The position numbers were made by a program, and so were the translations under genes. Positions 44,756 to 53,543 of a DNA stretch of 54,993 nt are shown here, piece by piece. The notes under the pieces are model-generated. The model saw nothing but the letters and a program-made list of their open reading frames with translations. It searched no databases and was not told the DNA's origin. The first letter of the stretch is position 1, and every line of letters begins with the position of its first letter. Source of the DNA: Bacteroidaceae bacterium. Lineage in GTDB: Bacteria > Bacteroidota > Bacteroidia > Bacteroidales > Bacteroidaceae. The DNA lies in NCBI GenBank assembly GCA_017416705.1, contig JAFQBG010000011.1, forward strand, positions 1-54,993, in the 5' to 3' direction.

Positions 44756-44769
44756 TCAGCAATAGAACA

Positions 44770-47004
44770 ATGAATATGGATGACGAGAAAAGAATTGAAA
44801 AGGAAGAACTTGAAATAACAAGAGCCTTTCAGGAAATTCTTGACATATATTTAGCCTCGCAACACCGCAAAAAAGTGGAGCCTATTACAAAGGCATTTAA
44901 CTTTGCCCGACAAGCACACAAGGGTGTACGACGCCACAGTGGCGAGCCATATATAATGCATCCGCTTGCCGTAGCACGCATTGTATGTGCCGAGATAGGC
45001 TTGGGCTCGACATCTATATGCGCCGCCCTGCTGCACGATGTGGTAGAGGACACCGACTACACCGTCGAGGACATACGCAACCTGTTTGGCGAGAAGATAG
45101 CGCAAATTGTAGAAGGACTGACAAAAATATCGGGCGGAGTGTTCGGCATGCAAGCATCGGAACAGGCCGAGAATTTCAAAAAACTGTTGCTCACCATGAG
45201 CGAAGACATTCGCGTCATACTTATAAAGATTGCCGACCGTCTGCACAACATGCGCACGCTGGAATTTATGCCTGTGAACAAACAATATAAGATTGCAGGC
45301 GAGACACTCTATATATATGCCCCGATAGCATACCGTTTGGGACTCAGCAAGATAAAAACCGAGCTCGAAAACCTAAGTTTCCGCTACGAACACCCCGAAG
45401 AGTATGCACGCATAGAGAAAAAAATAGACAAGACACAACAGGAGCGCGACATATTGTACAACGAGTTCACGTCGCCCATTTGCAGCAGTCTGGACAAAAT
45501 GGGATATAAGTTCTATATCATAGGTCGAGTGAAATCGCCCTACTCCATATGGAACAAAATGCAAAAAAAACATATAGCCTTCGAGGACATATATGACATA
45601 CTCGCGGTGAGAATTATATTCACCCCACGCGACGGCGAGGACGAGAACAACGAATGTTTCAAAATATACAACGCGCTCACCAAGATATACGATGCACACC
45701 CCGACCGTCTGCGCGACTGGGTGAACAAGCCACGAGCAAACGGCTACCGCGCTCTGCATGCCACATTCATGAGCAAACGAGGCGAATGGATTGAGGTGCA
45801 GATACGTAGCGAGAGGATGAACGAGGTTGCCGAGCAAGGTATTGCCGCACACTGGAAATACAAAGACAACGACAACAGCGCCGACGGACAGTTGGACAAC
45901 TGGTTGCACACCATAAAAGAGATACTTGACGACCCGCAACCCAACGCCCTTGATTTCTTAGACACAATAAAACTAAACCTATACGCCACCGAAATTTTTG
46001 TGTTCACACCCAAGGGCGAGATAAAAACAATGCCACAAAACTGTACAGCCTTGGACCTTGCCTACCGCATACACACATTCTTGGGCAACCATTGTATAGG
46101 AGCAAAAGTAAACCACAAATTAGTGCCACTGAACCACGTATTGCAAAGTGGCGACCAAGTGGAAATACTGACATCGAACTCGCAGCATGTGGATGCCAAC
46201 TGGCTCACATTCGTCACCACCGCAAAAGCACGTGCCAAGATACAGGCGGCATTGCGTCGCGAACAACGCATACAGCAACGTAAGGGCGAGGATATATTAA
46301 ACTGTTTCCTTGAACACGAGGAACTGAGCAATTACAGCAATAACATAGAGAAAATCTGGAAAAACCGCAACCTGAAAAACCGCGAAGAGCTATTAGAGGC
46401 ATTGGGCAACGGCACCATCGTGTTGGGTAGCGAGGACAAGGATGCTTTGCTTGGCAACAAACGATTTAAATTCCCATCCTTCCCCTTCTTTGGCAAGAGC
46501 ACGAAAGAAACAAAAAAACAAGTAACAGCAACACAATTCGACAGTATAGACAGCAAACAGACGCTGCAACTAACCGACGAAAATCTGCATAACAGCTATA
46601 TAATAGCCGATTGTTGTCACCCCATACCCGGCGACGACGTATTAGGCTACTACGACGACGAGCATCACATAGTCATACACAAACGCAACTGCCCTGTCGC
46701 CGACACGCTGAAAAGCAGCCATGGCAACCGCATATTGGCCGCCAACTGGGACACCCACAGAGCATTGACATTCCAAGTACCTATTCTTATAAAAGGTATA
46801 GACGGCATAGGCGTGCTGAACGAAATAACAGCCACCATATCGCAACAGCTCAATATAGGCATACAGAAACTGATGATAGAGAGCCGCGACGGTATATTCG
46901 AGGGCACTATCTGGGTGAATGCACACGACGTTGACGAGGTTCGCACAATATGCGACCAACTGAAAAAAATAAAGAATATACAAACGATAGCCCGAATAGA
47001 ATAA
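44770..47004 (+). CDS. rel: Bifunctional (p)ppGpp synthetase/hydrolase (Rel/SpoT)
   Basis: A 744-residue stringent-response enzyme. The N-terminal HD hydrolase domain shows H50, HP at 64-65, HD at 89-90 and the ED motif at about 93-94 (LLHDVVEDT), consistent with activity. The synthetase domain (about 215-370) has RVKSPYSIWNKMQKK, DILAVRIIF and NGYRALHATF. Then TGS (about 405-465, beginning EIFVFTPKGEIKTMP), the ribosome-interacting helical region, a Cys-His pair (ADCCHPIPGDD) and an ACT domain (about 665-744). Both active sites look intact, so it is the bifunctional type. The gene is 14 nt downstream of mltD. Confidence 0.95.
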   Translation: MNMDDEKRIEKEELEITRAFQEILDIYLASQHRKKVEPITKAFNFARQAHKGVRRHSGEPYIMHPLAVARIVCAEIGLGSTSICAALLHDVVEDTDYTVEDIRNLFGEKIAQIVEGLTKISGGVFGMQASEQAENFKKLLLTMSEDIRVILIKIADRLHNMRTLEFMPVNKQYKIAGETLYIYAPIAYRLGLSKIKTELENLSFRYEHPEEYARIEKKIDKTQQERDILYNEFTSPICSSLDKMGYKFYIIGRVKSPYSIWNKMQKKHIAFEDIYDILAVRIIFTPRDGEDENNECFKIYNALTKIYDAHPDRLRDWVNKPRANGYRALHATFMSKRGEWIEVQIRSERMNEVAEQGIAAHWKYKDNDNSADGQLDNWLHTIKEILDDPQPNALDFLDTIKLNLYATEIFVFTPKGEIKTMPQNCTALDLAYRIHTFLGNHCIGAKVNHKLVPLNHVLQSGDQVEILTSNSQHVDANWLTFVTTAKARAKIQAALRREQRIQQRKGEDILNCFLEHEELSNYSNNIEKIWKNRNLKNREELLEALGNGTIVLGSEDKDALLGNKRFKFPSFPFFGKSTKETKKQVTATQFDSIDSKQTLQLTDENLHNSYIIADCCHPIPGDDVLGYYDDEHHIVIHKRNCPVADTLKSSHGNRILAANWDTHRALTFQVPILIKGIDGIGVLNEITATISQQLNIGIQKLMIESRDGIFEGTIWVNAHDVDEVRTICDQLKKIKNIQTIARIE

Positions 47005-47024
47005 AGGGCTTGCCGACTTGTTGC

Positions 47025-48002
47025 TTAGAACAGTTTCAAGCCATAGGAGAACGCCACCTGCACAAATGCCGAGGCGTCATGCTCTATTTCAACATATTTC
47101 CTATTGCCGCTGTCGGAATTTAATCGACCGTTTATATAGAAAATCGAGCCACAGCGAACACTGCAACGCATGAGCGGCGTGAAGGAGTGTTCATAGACAA
47201 GTTCGGGACGCACGTAACTGCGGCTGTACATACATGTGGATGGCAGTTCGGCATGCTTGGGGCGTATGTAATAGTGTTCGCCACCTATTGTGGTTCCAAG
47301 CATCAGTTTGTCTTTTTGGGATATATTATATTGTACATGGCATTGCGGCATGACAAGACTCAACTGCCATTTATCATTGAATTTGCGCCAATAGGTGACA
47401 AACGGGAACAGCGGCCACCGCGAAGCCGAGTTCAACAAGAGTACGGCACCTGCCGAAAACGACGAGTATTCGGTGCGTTTTATGAGCATGGTGGCAGCGG
47501 CAAAGCCCGATATACGTTCAAAGCCATAGCGCGAACACTCGGCATTTATTACTGCATGACCCATGAGCATTTTACCCCACAACGTGGAACGGAAATTATA
47601 GATGGCAGCCGCACCCCAAGTATGGTGGTTGTCGTCGAAATGCACATGCCCTGCCGATGCAGCAGGCATCTGCGGCTTAAATTCTTGGTGCATATAGTTA
47701 TAATGGCCGCTCAACGACAGGGTGCCCGAGTATATTTTCATGACGGGAACCGAAAGACGAACGTTGGTGACATAGGCATCGGAGGCTGTTCCGCTATGCA
47801 GCAGTTTGCTATGCCCCGTAAATTCATAGTCGCCACCGCTCCTGTACCCCGACGCTACGTGTACATTAATTCCCGACATTTTTTTATCCATGCCACCTGC
47901 CGCAGTCGGCATGCTCTGTGCACAAAGGGATTGTGCAAGAATTGTCAAGCAGATTAAGAAAAACAGCCTCACAGAACGGAGTGGCGTTATTTTATGTGTC
48001 AT
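47025..48002 (-). CDS. Putative outer-membrane beta-barrel protein
   Basis: A 325-residue exported protein, started at the ATG at 48002 (an in-frame TTG two codons earlier is less likely). A signal peptide (about 8-30, ending SLCAQS) is followed by alternating hydrophobic and polar strands rich in Tyr, His and Ser. The last residues SYGLKLF form the terminal-aromatic strand typical of outer-membrane beta-barrels. It resembles Bacteroidota DUF6268-type proteins, but I assign that only tentatively. It is the third gene of an M23-MerR-barrel unit (19 nt after MerR). Histidine-rich stretches (HVHFDDNHHTW) could bind metal. The cargo or function is unknown. Confidence 0.7.
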   Translation of the reverse strand: MTHKITPLRSVRLFFLICLTILAQSLCAQSMPTAAGGMDKKMSGINVHVASGYRSGGDYEFTGHSKLLHSGTASDAYVTNVRLSVPVMKIYSGTLSLSGHYNYMHQEFKPQMPAASAGHVHFDDNHHTWGAAAIYNFRSTLWGKMLMGHAVINAECSRYGFERISGFAAATMLIKRTEYSSFSAGAVLLLNSASRWPLFPFVTYWRKFNDKWQLSLVMPQCHVQYNISQKDKLMLGTTIGGEHYYIRPKHAELPSTCMYSRSYVRPELVYEHSFTPLMRCSVRCGSIFYINGRLNSDSGNRKYVEIEHDASAFVQVAFSYGLKLF

Positions 48003-48021
48003 ACACAATATTTTACAGTTA

Positions 48022-48372
48022 TTACAAGTGTTCCAAGGCTGCTTTTATCCCAAGCAGTTCCTCGCGAACCGCTCTTAGGCGTTCAATGACATCGCTGTTT
48101 GTCCGGGCTATCTCCTTATTGCCATTTTGTTTCAGGTATTGTTTGGCTCCTGCCAGCGTCAGCCCCTTGTCTTTTACAAGGTGGTGCACAAGACGCACCG
48201 TTTTTATATCCTCCTTGGTGTAGCGACGCACATTGTTTGCCCCTTTCTTGGGTGCTATCTGTGGAAATTCCGTCTCCCAATAGCGCAGCGTCGATTCATT
48301 GACACCAAGCTCGCTTGCAACCTCTTTTATGGAATAGTATAGTTTGAGTTCTTTGTTTTTATGCAGTGTCAT
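48022..48372 (-). CDS. MerR-family transcriptional regulator
   Basis: A 116-residue protein with the MerR winged-helix DNA-binding domain at about 12-80 (YYSIKEVASELGVNESTLRYWE, shown in part: VASELGVNESTLRYWE, then VRRYTKEDI). A helical C-terminus follows (about 85-116). There is no cysteine cluster or large effector domain, so it is not a metal or drug sensor of the classical type. It is widely conserved in Bacteroidota next to an M23 peptidase gene. The target is unknown; envelope genes are an inference from its neighbours. The M23 stop is 2 nt upstream. Confidence 0.88.
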   Translation of the reverse strand: MTLHKNKELKLYYSIKEVASELGVNESTLRYWETEFPQIAPKKGANNVRRYTKEDIKTVRLVHHLVKDKGLTLAGAKQYLKQNGNKEIARTNSDVIERLRAVREELLGIKAALEHL

Positions 48373-48374
48373 AA

Positions 48375-49343
48375 TTAATCGAAAACTTTGCCATGGTTCT
48401 CGGCCATACGCAACATCTCGTCGTAGCCGTCGGCATCGAGGTCCATGAAATAGTAATTTATAGGGTTCACATGTCGGCCTTTCACTATCACCTCGTAATG
48501 CAGGTGGGGGCCGGTGCTTTTACCCGAATTGCCACTGAGGGCTATCTGTTCGCCACGCACCACGTTACGTCCCGGGCGCACTGTGAAACTATGCAGGTGG
48601 GCATAGCGGGTTACATAGCCATAGCCATGGTCTATTTCCAATGTCCAGCCATAGCCCTGTTTCCATTTTGTAGAAACCACCTTGCCGTCGGCGGTGGCAT
48701 AGACGGGGGTGCGCATATCGCACGAGAAATCCATGCCATTGTGGAACTTGGGTACCTTATATACAGGGTCGATGCGACGACCATAGCCCGAGGCGGTGCG
48801 TTTCAGGTCGCGGTTCGATATTGGTTGTATGGCAGGCATGTGGCGCAGATATTCCTCTTGTTCGCGGCTTAGTTTCACAAGCTCGTCAAAGGATTTTATC
48901 TGTATGTATATCTGCTTTGCCAGCATATCCATTTTCTGTGTTGTCTGCACCACCAACTGCGAGTTATCCATGTTCATAAGTTCGTCGTAGCGATTGGTGC
49001 CGCCGTATCCGGCATTGCGCACCTCGTTGGAGACAGGCTCGGCATTCAGAACAACGCGATACATATTATCGTCACGCTCCTGCATATTTTGCATTACCTC
49101 CATGGCGTCGTCAAGACGTTGCGACAATATTTTATATTGCGACAACAGCTTGGAATTTTCCTCTTGCAATTCCCTCATCGACGGCGTCTCTACCATAAGA
49201 TAGAAAAACAGGAACGACAAACCGCCGAACACAAAGAAAAGCAACACGCGACGCAACAGCAGTAAAAACCGTTGTGCCAAACCGTAACGCGCTCTGTTGC
49301 CGGGTTCGGTATCCCTATTGAACAATGAATAGATTTTTCGCAT
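48375..49343 (-). CDS. M23 family metallopeptidase, membrane-anchored
   Basis: A 322-residue peptidoglycan hydrolase or hydrolase activator. The true start is the ATG at 49343; the open frame runs 138 codons upstream across the promoter and into alaS antisense. One transmembrane helix lies at about 30-50 and a coiled coil at about 55-95. The LytM/M23 domain (about 190-300) has zinc-site motifs HNGMDFSCD and GPHLHYEV, plus the intervening YAHLH. All expected zinc ligands (H...D and HxH) are present, so it may be catalytic. It probably cleaves cross-links in the periplasm. MerR and barrel genes follow closely. Confidence 0.93.
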   Translation of the reverse strand: MRKIYSLFNRDTEPGNRARYGLAQRFLLLLRRVLLFFVFGGLSFLFFYLMVETPSMRELQEENSKLLSQYKILSQRLDDAMEVMQNMQERDDNMYRVVLNAEPVSNEVRNAGYGGTNRYDELMNMDNSQLVVQTTQKMDMLAKQIYIQIKSFDELVKLSREQEEYLRHMPAIQPISNRDLKRTASGYGRRIDPVYKVPKFHNGMDFSCDMRTPVYATADGKVVSTKWKQGYGWTLEIDHGYGYVTRYAHLHSFTVRPGRNVVRGEQIALSGNSGKSTGPHLHYEVIVKGRHVNPINYYFMDLDADGYDEMLRMAENHGKVFD

Positions 49344-49386
49344 AGTGTTCTGCTTGAAACATAAATAGAAACTATTTATGAACTTG

Positions 49387-49417
49387 TTGCAAAAATAACA
49401 AAAGTAAGCTATCTTTG
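49387..49417 (+). promoter_or_regulatory. Putative alaS promoter
   Basis: TTG at 49387-49389 and TATCTTTG at 49410-49417 are 20 nt apart. The leader to the ATG at 49507 is about 83 nt. It overlaps the divergent M23 promoter almost completely. Confidence 0.6.
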
Positions 49418-49420
49418 CAA
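49390..49420 (-). promoter_or_regulatory. Putative M23 operon promoter overlapping the alaS promoter
   Basis: On the minus strand TTG (49418-49420) and TATTTTTG (49390-49397) are 20 nt apart and lie about 47 nt upstream of the ATG at 49343. Two TTGCAA words, at 49387 and 49415, each serve as -33 for one promoter and the end of the -7 box for the other. Confidence 0.55.
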
Positions 49421-49506
49421 GTTGAAACGATAAAAAGCACTTTATATTTACAGATATTAAGAAACTGTTAAACAGGAACAAACAGAATATAACATAAAAA
49501 AACAAT

Positions 49507-52125
49507 ATGCTCACATCGAAAGAAATAAGAGAATCGTTCAAAAGATTCTTCGAGGAAAAGGGACACCTGATAGTTCCCTCGGCCCCCATGGTGGTTAAAG
49601 ACGACCCCACGCTAATGTTCACCAATGCAGGTATGAACCAGTTCAAGGATATTATATTGGGTAACAGCCCTGCCAAGAGCAAGCGCGTTGCCGACTCGCA
49701 AAAATGTCTGCGCGTAAGCGGCAAGCACAACGACTTGGAGGAGGTGGGACACGACACCTACCATCACACCATGTTCGAGATGCTCGGTAACTGGTCGTTT
49801 GGCGATTATTTTAAGGAAGACGCCATAAATTGGGCGTGGGAATACCTGACCGAGGTTGTCAAGTTGGACCCTAACCGTTTGTATGCCACCGTATTCGAGG
49901 GTGCACAAAAAGAGGGATTGGAGCGCGACAACGAAGCCGCTGCCATCTGGGAGCGTCACCTGCCTGCCGACAGAATATTAAACGGCAACCTGAAAGACAA
50001 TTTCTGGGAAATGGGCGACACAGGCCCTTGCGGTCCCTGTTCCGAGATACATATCGACTTGCGTAGCGACGAGGAGCGAGCAGCCATTCCCGGCCGCGAC
50101 CTTGTAAACGGCTCGCACCCGCAGGTGATAGAGATATGGAACCTTGTGTTCATGCAATACAACCGCATGGCCGACGGCCACTTGGAGGAACTGCCCGCCA
50201 AAGTAATAGACACCGGCATGGGCTTCGAGCGTCTGTGCATGGCACTGCAAGGCAAGCAATCGAACTACGACACCGACGTATTCCAGCCGATAATAAAAGC
50301 CATCGGAGCCATTTCGGGGAAAAACTACGGACAAGACGCCCAAACCGACATTGCCATGCGCGTGATAGCCGACCACATACGCACTATATCGTTCTCCATC
50401 ACCGACGGCCAACTGCCCTCGAACGCAAAAGCCGGCTATGTGATACGTCGCATATTGCGTCGTGCAGTACGCTACGGCTACACATTCTTGGAGCAGAAAC
50501 AGGCGTTCATGTACAAGCTGGTACCCACGCTCATCGAGAACATGGGCGACGCCTACCCCGAACTGCAACAACAGCAGGAGCTTATCACCAAGGTAATAAA
50601 GGAGGAAGAAGAGTCGTTCTTGCGTACATTGGCAACCGGCATGCACCTGCTCGACAAGATAATGGCAACCACCAAGGGTGCCGGCAGCAACGAGATAAGC
50701 GGCGTCGAGGCCTTCACGCTCTACGACACATACGGCTTCCCCATCGACCTGACACAGCTCATTCTGCGCGAGAACAACCTCACAGTGAACATGGCACAGT
50801 TCGACGAGGAGATGCAAAAGCAAAAAACACGCGCTCGCAACGCCGCAACAGTGGAAAACGGCGACTGGGTGACAGTGAACGAGGGCGACAGCACATTCGT
50901 GGGCTACGACAAGACCGAGCAAGAGACCGTCATACTGCGCTACCGACAGACAAAACAGAAGAACCAGACACTATACCAGATAGTGCTCCAAGCGACACCC
51001 TTCTATGCCGAAAGCGGAGGTCAGGTGGGCGACACCGGCTTGCTCATCTGCGGCGACGAGAAAATAGAGGTTGTGGACACCAAAAAAGAGAACAACCTAC
51101 CCATACACATAACAAAAACATTGCCCTCCAACGTAGCGGCAACATTCTTGGCACAGGTAGATACCAAGAAACGCAGCGCATGTGCAGCCAACCACTCATG
51201 CACCCACCTATTAGACCAAGCGTTGCGCGAGGTACTTGGCACACACGTCGAGCAAAAAGGCTCGTTGGTGACACCCGAGGCAATCCGTTTCGACTTCTCG
51301 CACTTCCAGAAAGTCACCGACGAGGAGATAGCCAAGGTTGAGCGCATTGTAAACGCACGCATACGCCAAAACATACCGCTCACCGACCATCGCAACATCC
51401 CCATAGAGCAAGCCAAACAGCTTGGAGCCATAGCCCTCTTTGGCGAGAAATATGGCGACCACGTACGCGTGGTACAGTTCGGCACATCCATAGAGTTCTG
51501 CGGCGGTACACACGTGGCAGCAACAGGCTGCATAGGCATGGTGAAGATAATTTCCGAAAGTTCGGTGGCAGCCGGCGTACGTCGTATAGAAGCCATAACA
51601 GGCGAGGCACTCGAAACGCACTTGCAAAAAGCACAGGACCTTATGAAGGAGATACACGCGCTCTTCAACAACGTGCCCAACCTGAAAGCGACTATCGTGA
51701 AATCCATAGCCGAGAACGCCGAACTGAAAAAAGAGATAGAGGAATATGCACGCGAGAAAGCAGCCACCACAAAGGATAAACTGCTTGGCGAGATAAAAGA
51801 GAAAAACGGTATGCGCTATATATGCACCCTGTTGCCATTGCCCGCAGCCACAGTGAAAGACATCGTGTTCATGCTACGCGCCGAACAGCCACAGAACCTG
51901 CTTGTGGTAATAGGCAGCATAAACAACGACAAGCCCCAGCTGACAATTTCGGCAACAGCCGACCTTGTGGAGCAAGGCATAAACGCCGGCAAGATAGTAG
52001 GTCAGGCTGCCAAACTGATGCAAGGCGGTGGCGGCGGACAACCCCATTTTGCAACAGCCGGTGGCAAGGACATAAACGGACTGCGTGCCGCCTTGGATAA
52101 AGTATTTGAACTTATTGAAGCATAA
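49507..52125 (+). CDS. alaS: Alanyl-tRNA synthetase
   Basis: An 872-residue class II synthetase with the usual order: catalytic domain (about 1-250, beginning [18 protein letters not shown] and containing [13 protein letters not shown] and [11 protein letters not shown]), tRNA-recognition helices, editing domain (about 470-700) with HSCTH (about 560) and CGGTH (about 664) zinc motifs, and a C-terminal DHHA1-type domain with the Gly-rich [14 protein letters not shown]. The start is clear because the conserved N-terminus begins at the ATG. It has its own promoter, divergent from the M23 operon. A diverged second copy of its last codons and downstream flank is present at 52789-52848. Confidence 0.97.
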   Translation: MLTSKEIRESFKRFFEEKGHLIVPSAPMVVKDDPTLMFTNAGMNQFKDIILGNSPAKSKRVADSQKCLRVSGKHNDLEEVGHDTYHHTMFEMLGNWSFGDYFKEDAINWAWEYLTEVVKLDPNRLYATVFEGAQKEGLERDNEAAAIWERHLPADRILNGNLKDNFWEMGDTGPCGPCSEIHIDLRSDEERAAIPGRDLVNGSHPQVIEIWNLVFMQYNRMADGHLEELPAKVIDTGMGFERLCMALQGKQSNYDTDVFQPIIKAIGAISGKNYGQDAQTDIAMRVIADHIRTISFSITDGQLPSNAKAGYVIRRILRRAVRYGYTFLEQKQAFMYKLVPTLIENMGDAYPELQQQQELITKVIKEEEESFLRTLATGMHLLDKIMATTKGAGSNEISGVEAFTLYDTYGFPIDLTQLILRENNLTVNMAQFDEEMQKQKTRARNAATVENGDWVTVNEGDSTFVGYDKTEQETVILRYRQTKQKNQTLYQIVLQATPFYAESGGQVGDTGLLICGDEKIEVVDTKKENNLPIHITKTLPSNVAATFLAQVDTKKRSACAANHSCTHLLDQALREVLGTHVEQKGSLVTPEAIRFDFSHFQKVTDEEIAKVERIVNARIRQNIPLTDHRNIPIEQAKQLGAIALFGEKYGDHVRVVQFGTSIEFCGGTHVAATGCIGMVKIISESSVAAGVRRIEAITGEALETHLQKAQDLMKEIHALFNNVPNLKATIVKSIAENAELKKEIEEYAREKAATTKDKLLGEIKEKNGMRYICTLLPLPAATVKDIVFMLRAEQPQNLLVVIGSINNDKPQLTISATADLVEQGINAGKIVGQAAKLMQGGGGGQPHFATAGGKDINGLRAALDKVFELIEA

Positions 52126-52160
52126 ATATCGCGTCACTATAAACAATGAAGACAAGCCGC
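52105..52160. repeat. alaS 3'-end direct repeat, copy 1
   Basis: This segment contains the last codons of alaS (FELIEA and stop) and the following bases. It is repeated with about 80-85 percent identity at 52789-52848 in the same orientation, with the repeats about 684 bp apart. Confidence 0.7.
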
Positions 52161-52180
52161 ATGGCTTGTCTTCATTGTTT
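52141..52180. terminator. 18-bp perfect hairpin after alaS
   Basis: Arms 52141-52158 and 52163-52180 pair exactly around a GCAT loop, with TTCATTGTTTTATC at the 3' side. It ends alaS and its last base is the first base of the converging orphan gene's stop codon. Confidence 0.8.
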
Positions 52181-52638
52181 TATCTACATGTGTCTCTTCT
52201 AAGATAAAATTCTTCGCCATATTTTTTTACCGAGAATTTTGCATTATTCCTGTCAATGCACCAATTTTCATCACATCTATAAAAAGAAATAGTAGGAATA
52301 ATTCCGCTACACACCGTTTCATAACTTTCTTGAGCAACTGTAACACCCCTCAATTTATAAACTATTCTGCACCCTATATGCAGATTCTCGAAATCAGTGC
52401 CATGTCTCTTATTTATTTCCGATGCAGGAAAATCTCCGCTATAATGATATATAGTATCCCATTCACTACTCATCTTCGACAAATCAGTACAAAAAGAATC
52501 CAATTTATCATTTTGCGCCCACTCCTTCATTAAAAATGAACGAATGTCATATTTACTTTCAAAGAACATTGTATAAATACAATATCCAACCACTATTAAA
52601 GAAAGTAAAAACAAAGTCTTTTTAAAAAAACCGAACAT
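52180..52638 (-). CDS. Orphan small membrane-anchored protein
   Basis: I do not recognise this 152-residue protein. It has one N-terminal hydrophobic segment (about 8-27, FLLSLIVVGYCIYTMFF), which may be a signal anchor, and a hydrophilic remainder with cysteines near 50, 89, 110, 121, 126 and 151, suggesting disulfides outside the cytoplasm. Notable words are FLMKEWAQND, HIGCRIVYKLRG and CDENWCIDRNN. Codon use is AT-rich and unlike alaS. The gene lies between the two diverged copies of the alaS 3' end and starts in a strongly AT-rich flank, so it may be an acquired cassette. No function is proposed. Confidence 0.6.
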   Translation of the reverse strand: MFGFFKKTLFLLSLIVVGYCIYTMFFESKYDIRSFLMKEWAQNDKLDSFCTDLSKMSSEWDTIYHYSGDFPASEINKRHGTDFENLHIGCRIVYKLRGVTVAQESYETVCSGIIPTISFYRCDENWCIDRNNAKFSVKKYGEEFYLRRDTCR

Positions 52639-52788
52639 ATTATTAAATTATAAAAATAAAACAAAGAAAAAATATACAAATATGTACCTTTATTATTTAA
52701 AATACAATAAATTTCTAATATAATTATTGATAGGGCCTATAATACAAGAAAGACTATACAAAGTTGTTATTTTAATAAAATCACCATT
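52639..52788. other. AT-rich flank of the orphan gene
   Basis: A very AT-rich stretch with poly-A and poly-T runs, clearly unlike the rest of the chromosome. A plausible promoter for the orphan gene must lie here, but no -7 box matches the TAnnTTTG form well. It ends at the second alaS-tail copy. Confidence 0.5.
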
Positions 52789-52848
52789 ATTCGAACTTAT
52801 TGAAGCATAAATACCGCGTCACCATACTAAATCAAGACAAGGCGCCAT
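52789..52848. repeat. alaS 3'-end direct repeat, copy 2
   Basis: A diverged duplicate of 52105-52160. In frame it still reads FELIEA and a stop codon, then CGCGTCAC as in copy 1, after which identity drops. There is no synthetase sequence upstream, so the copy is a remnant. Confidence 0.7.
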
Positions 52849-52854
52849 GAAGTA

Positions 52855-52888
52855 AACCCCGAAAGTTTTTCATCTAACTTTCGGGGTT
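52855..52888. terminator. Hairpin converging on the exported pair
   Basis: Arms AACCCCGAAAGTT (52855-52867) and AACTTTCGGGGTT (52876-52888) pair exactly around an eight-base loop. It lies about 50 nt beyond the stop of the exported protein gene at 52938 and is its likely terminator. Confidence 0.7.
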
Positions 52889-52937
52889 CATGCAATAAGT
52901 TCTATTTTAATTTTATGCTAAACTTAACAGGCTCTTA

Positions 52938-53537
52938 TCAATCGCCGGTATAAGGTTGCTCAACAATCAATTCTTCCACTTTTAATTTGGTAGTGGTGAA
53001 GAAACTGAGTTTTGCATCGTAAAAGGGCCTTTTTTGTTTAAATATCTCAATATTATCATAATATACAATAATTCTACCACCCTTACGCTCTATTGTAACC
53101 TCCATGTTTCTGTTCCTTGATTTGGCAAGTTTAATGGGCAGTTCATAAGAATTTCCTGCAATACGCGTATTTCCATTGTATTTACAAGCAATAAACTTAT
53201 CCTCCATAAATACCAACCCTTGACGATTATAGTCTTCATCCATATCGAATAATATTCCGAACTCTTTTTCGTCTATTTTAGGTATTAGGAGTTTTGCTGT
53301 TACTTTAAAGTCATACTCAGGAATAACAGGTAAATCAGTATGACAAAGAACGATAAATCCCTCTTTTTTCACCTCCAAATCAAGTGCGCCCATTTCTATG
53401 AGTGCACTGACATCTTTATCGGCATATTCACTCCAATCCAAAGTTCCGACACCATCAAATGTTTCTGTAATATTAATTTGCGCAGTTGCAACAGATGTGT
53501 ACAACAATAGACATAGTGCTATAAATAAGTTTTTCAT
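52938..53537 (-). CDS. Exported beta-sandwich protein, LamG/ConA-like
   Basis: A 199-residue protein with a signal peptide (about 1-19, ending TAQ). The remainder resembles a concanavalin/laminin-G-type jelly roll by its pattern of alternating short strands: DFKVTAKLLIPK, FGILFDMDEDYNRQGLVFMED, MEVTIERKGGRIIVYYDNIEIF and a C-terminal KLKVEELIVEQP strand. This pattern is typical of modules binding glycans or ligands at the cell surface, often called DUF1080- or LamG-like in related proteins. No catalytic residues can be identified. It starts 6 nt after the PEGA-protein gene, so the two are an operon. Family assignment is tentative. Confidence 0.6.
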   Translation of the reverse strand: MKNLFIALCLLLYTSVATAQINITETFDGVGTLDWSEYADKDVSALIEMGALDLEVKKEGFIVLCHTDLPVIPEYDFKVTAKLLIPKIDEKEFGILFDMDEDYNRQGLVFMEDKFIACKYNGNTRIAGNSYELPIKLAKSRNRNMEVTIERKGGRIIVYYDNIEIFKQKRPFYDAKLSFFTTTKLKVEELIVEQPYTGD

Positions 53538-53543
53538 AATGGT

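Noticed and set aside
49344-49757. 138-codon extension of the M23 peptidase
   Set aside because: It crosses the divergent promoters and runs antisense to the alaS start; the membrane anchor of the protein begins properly after the ATG at 49343.
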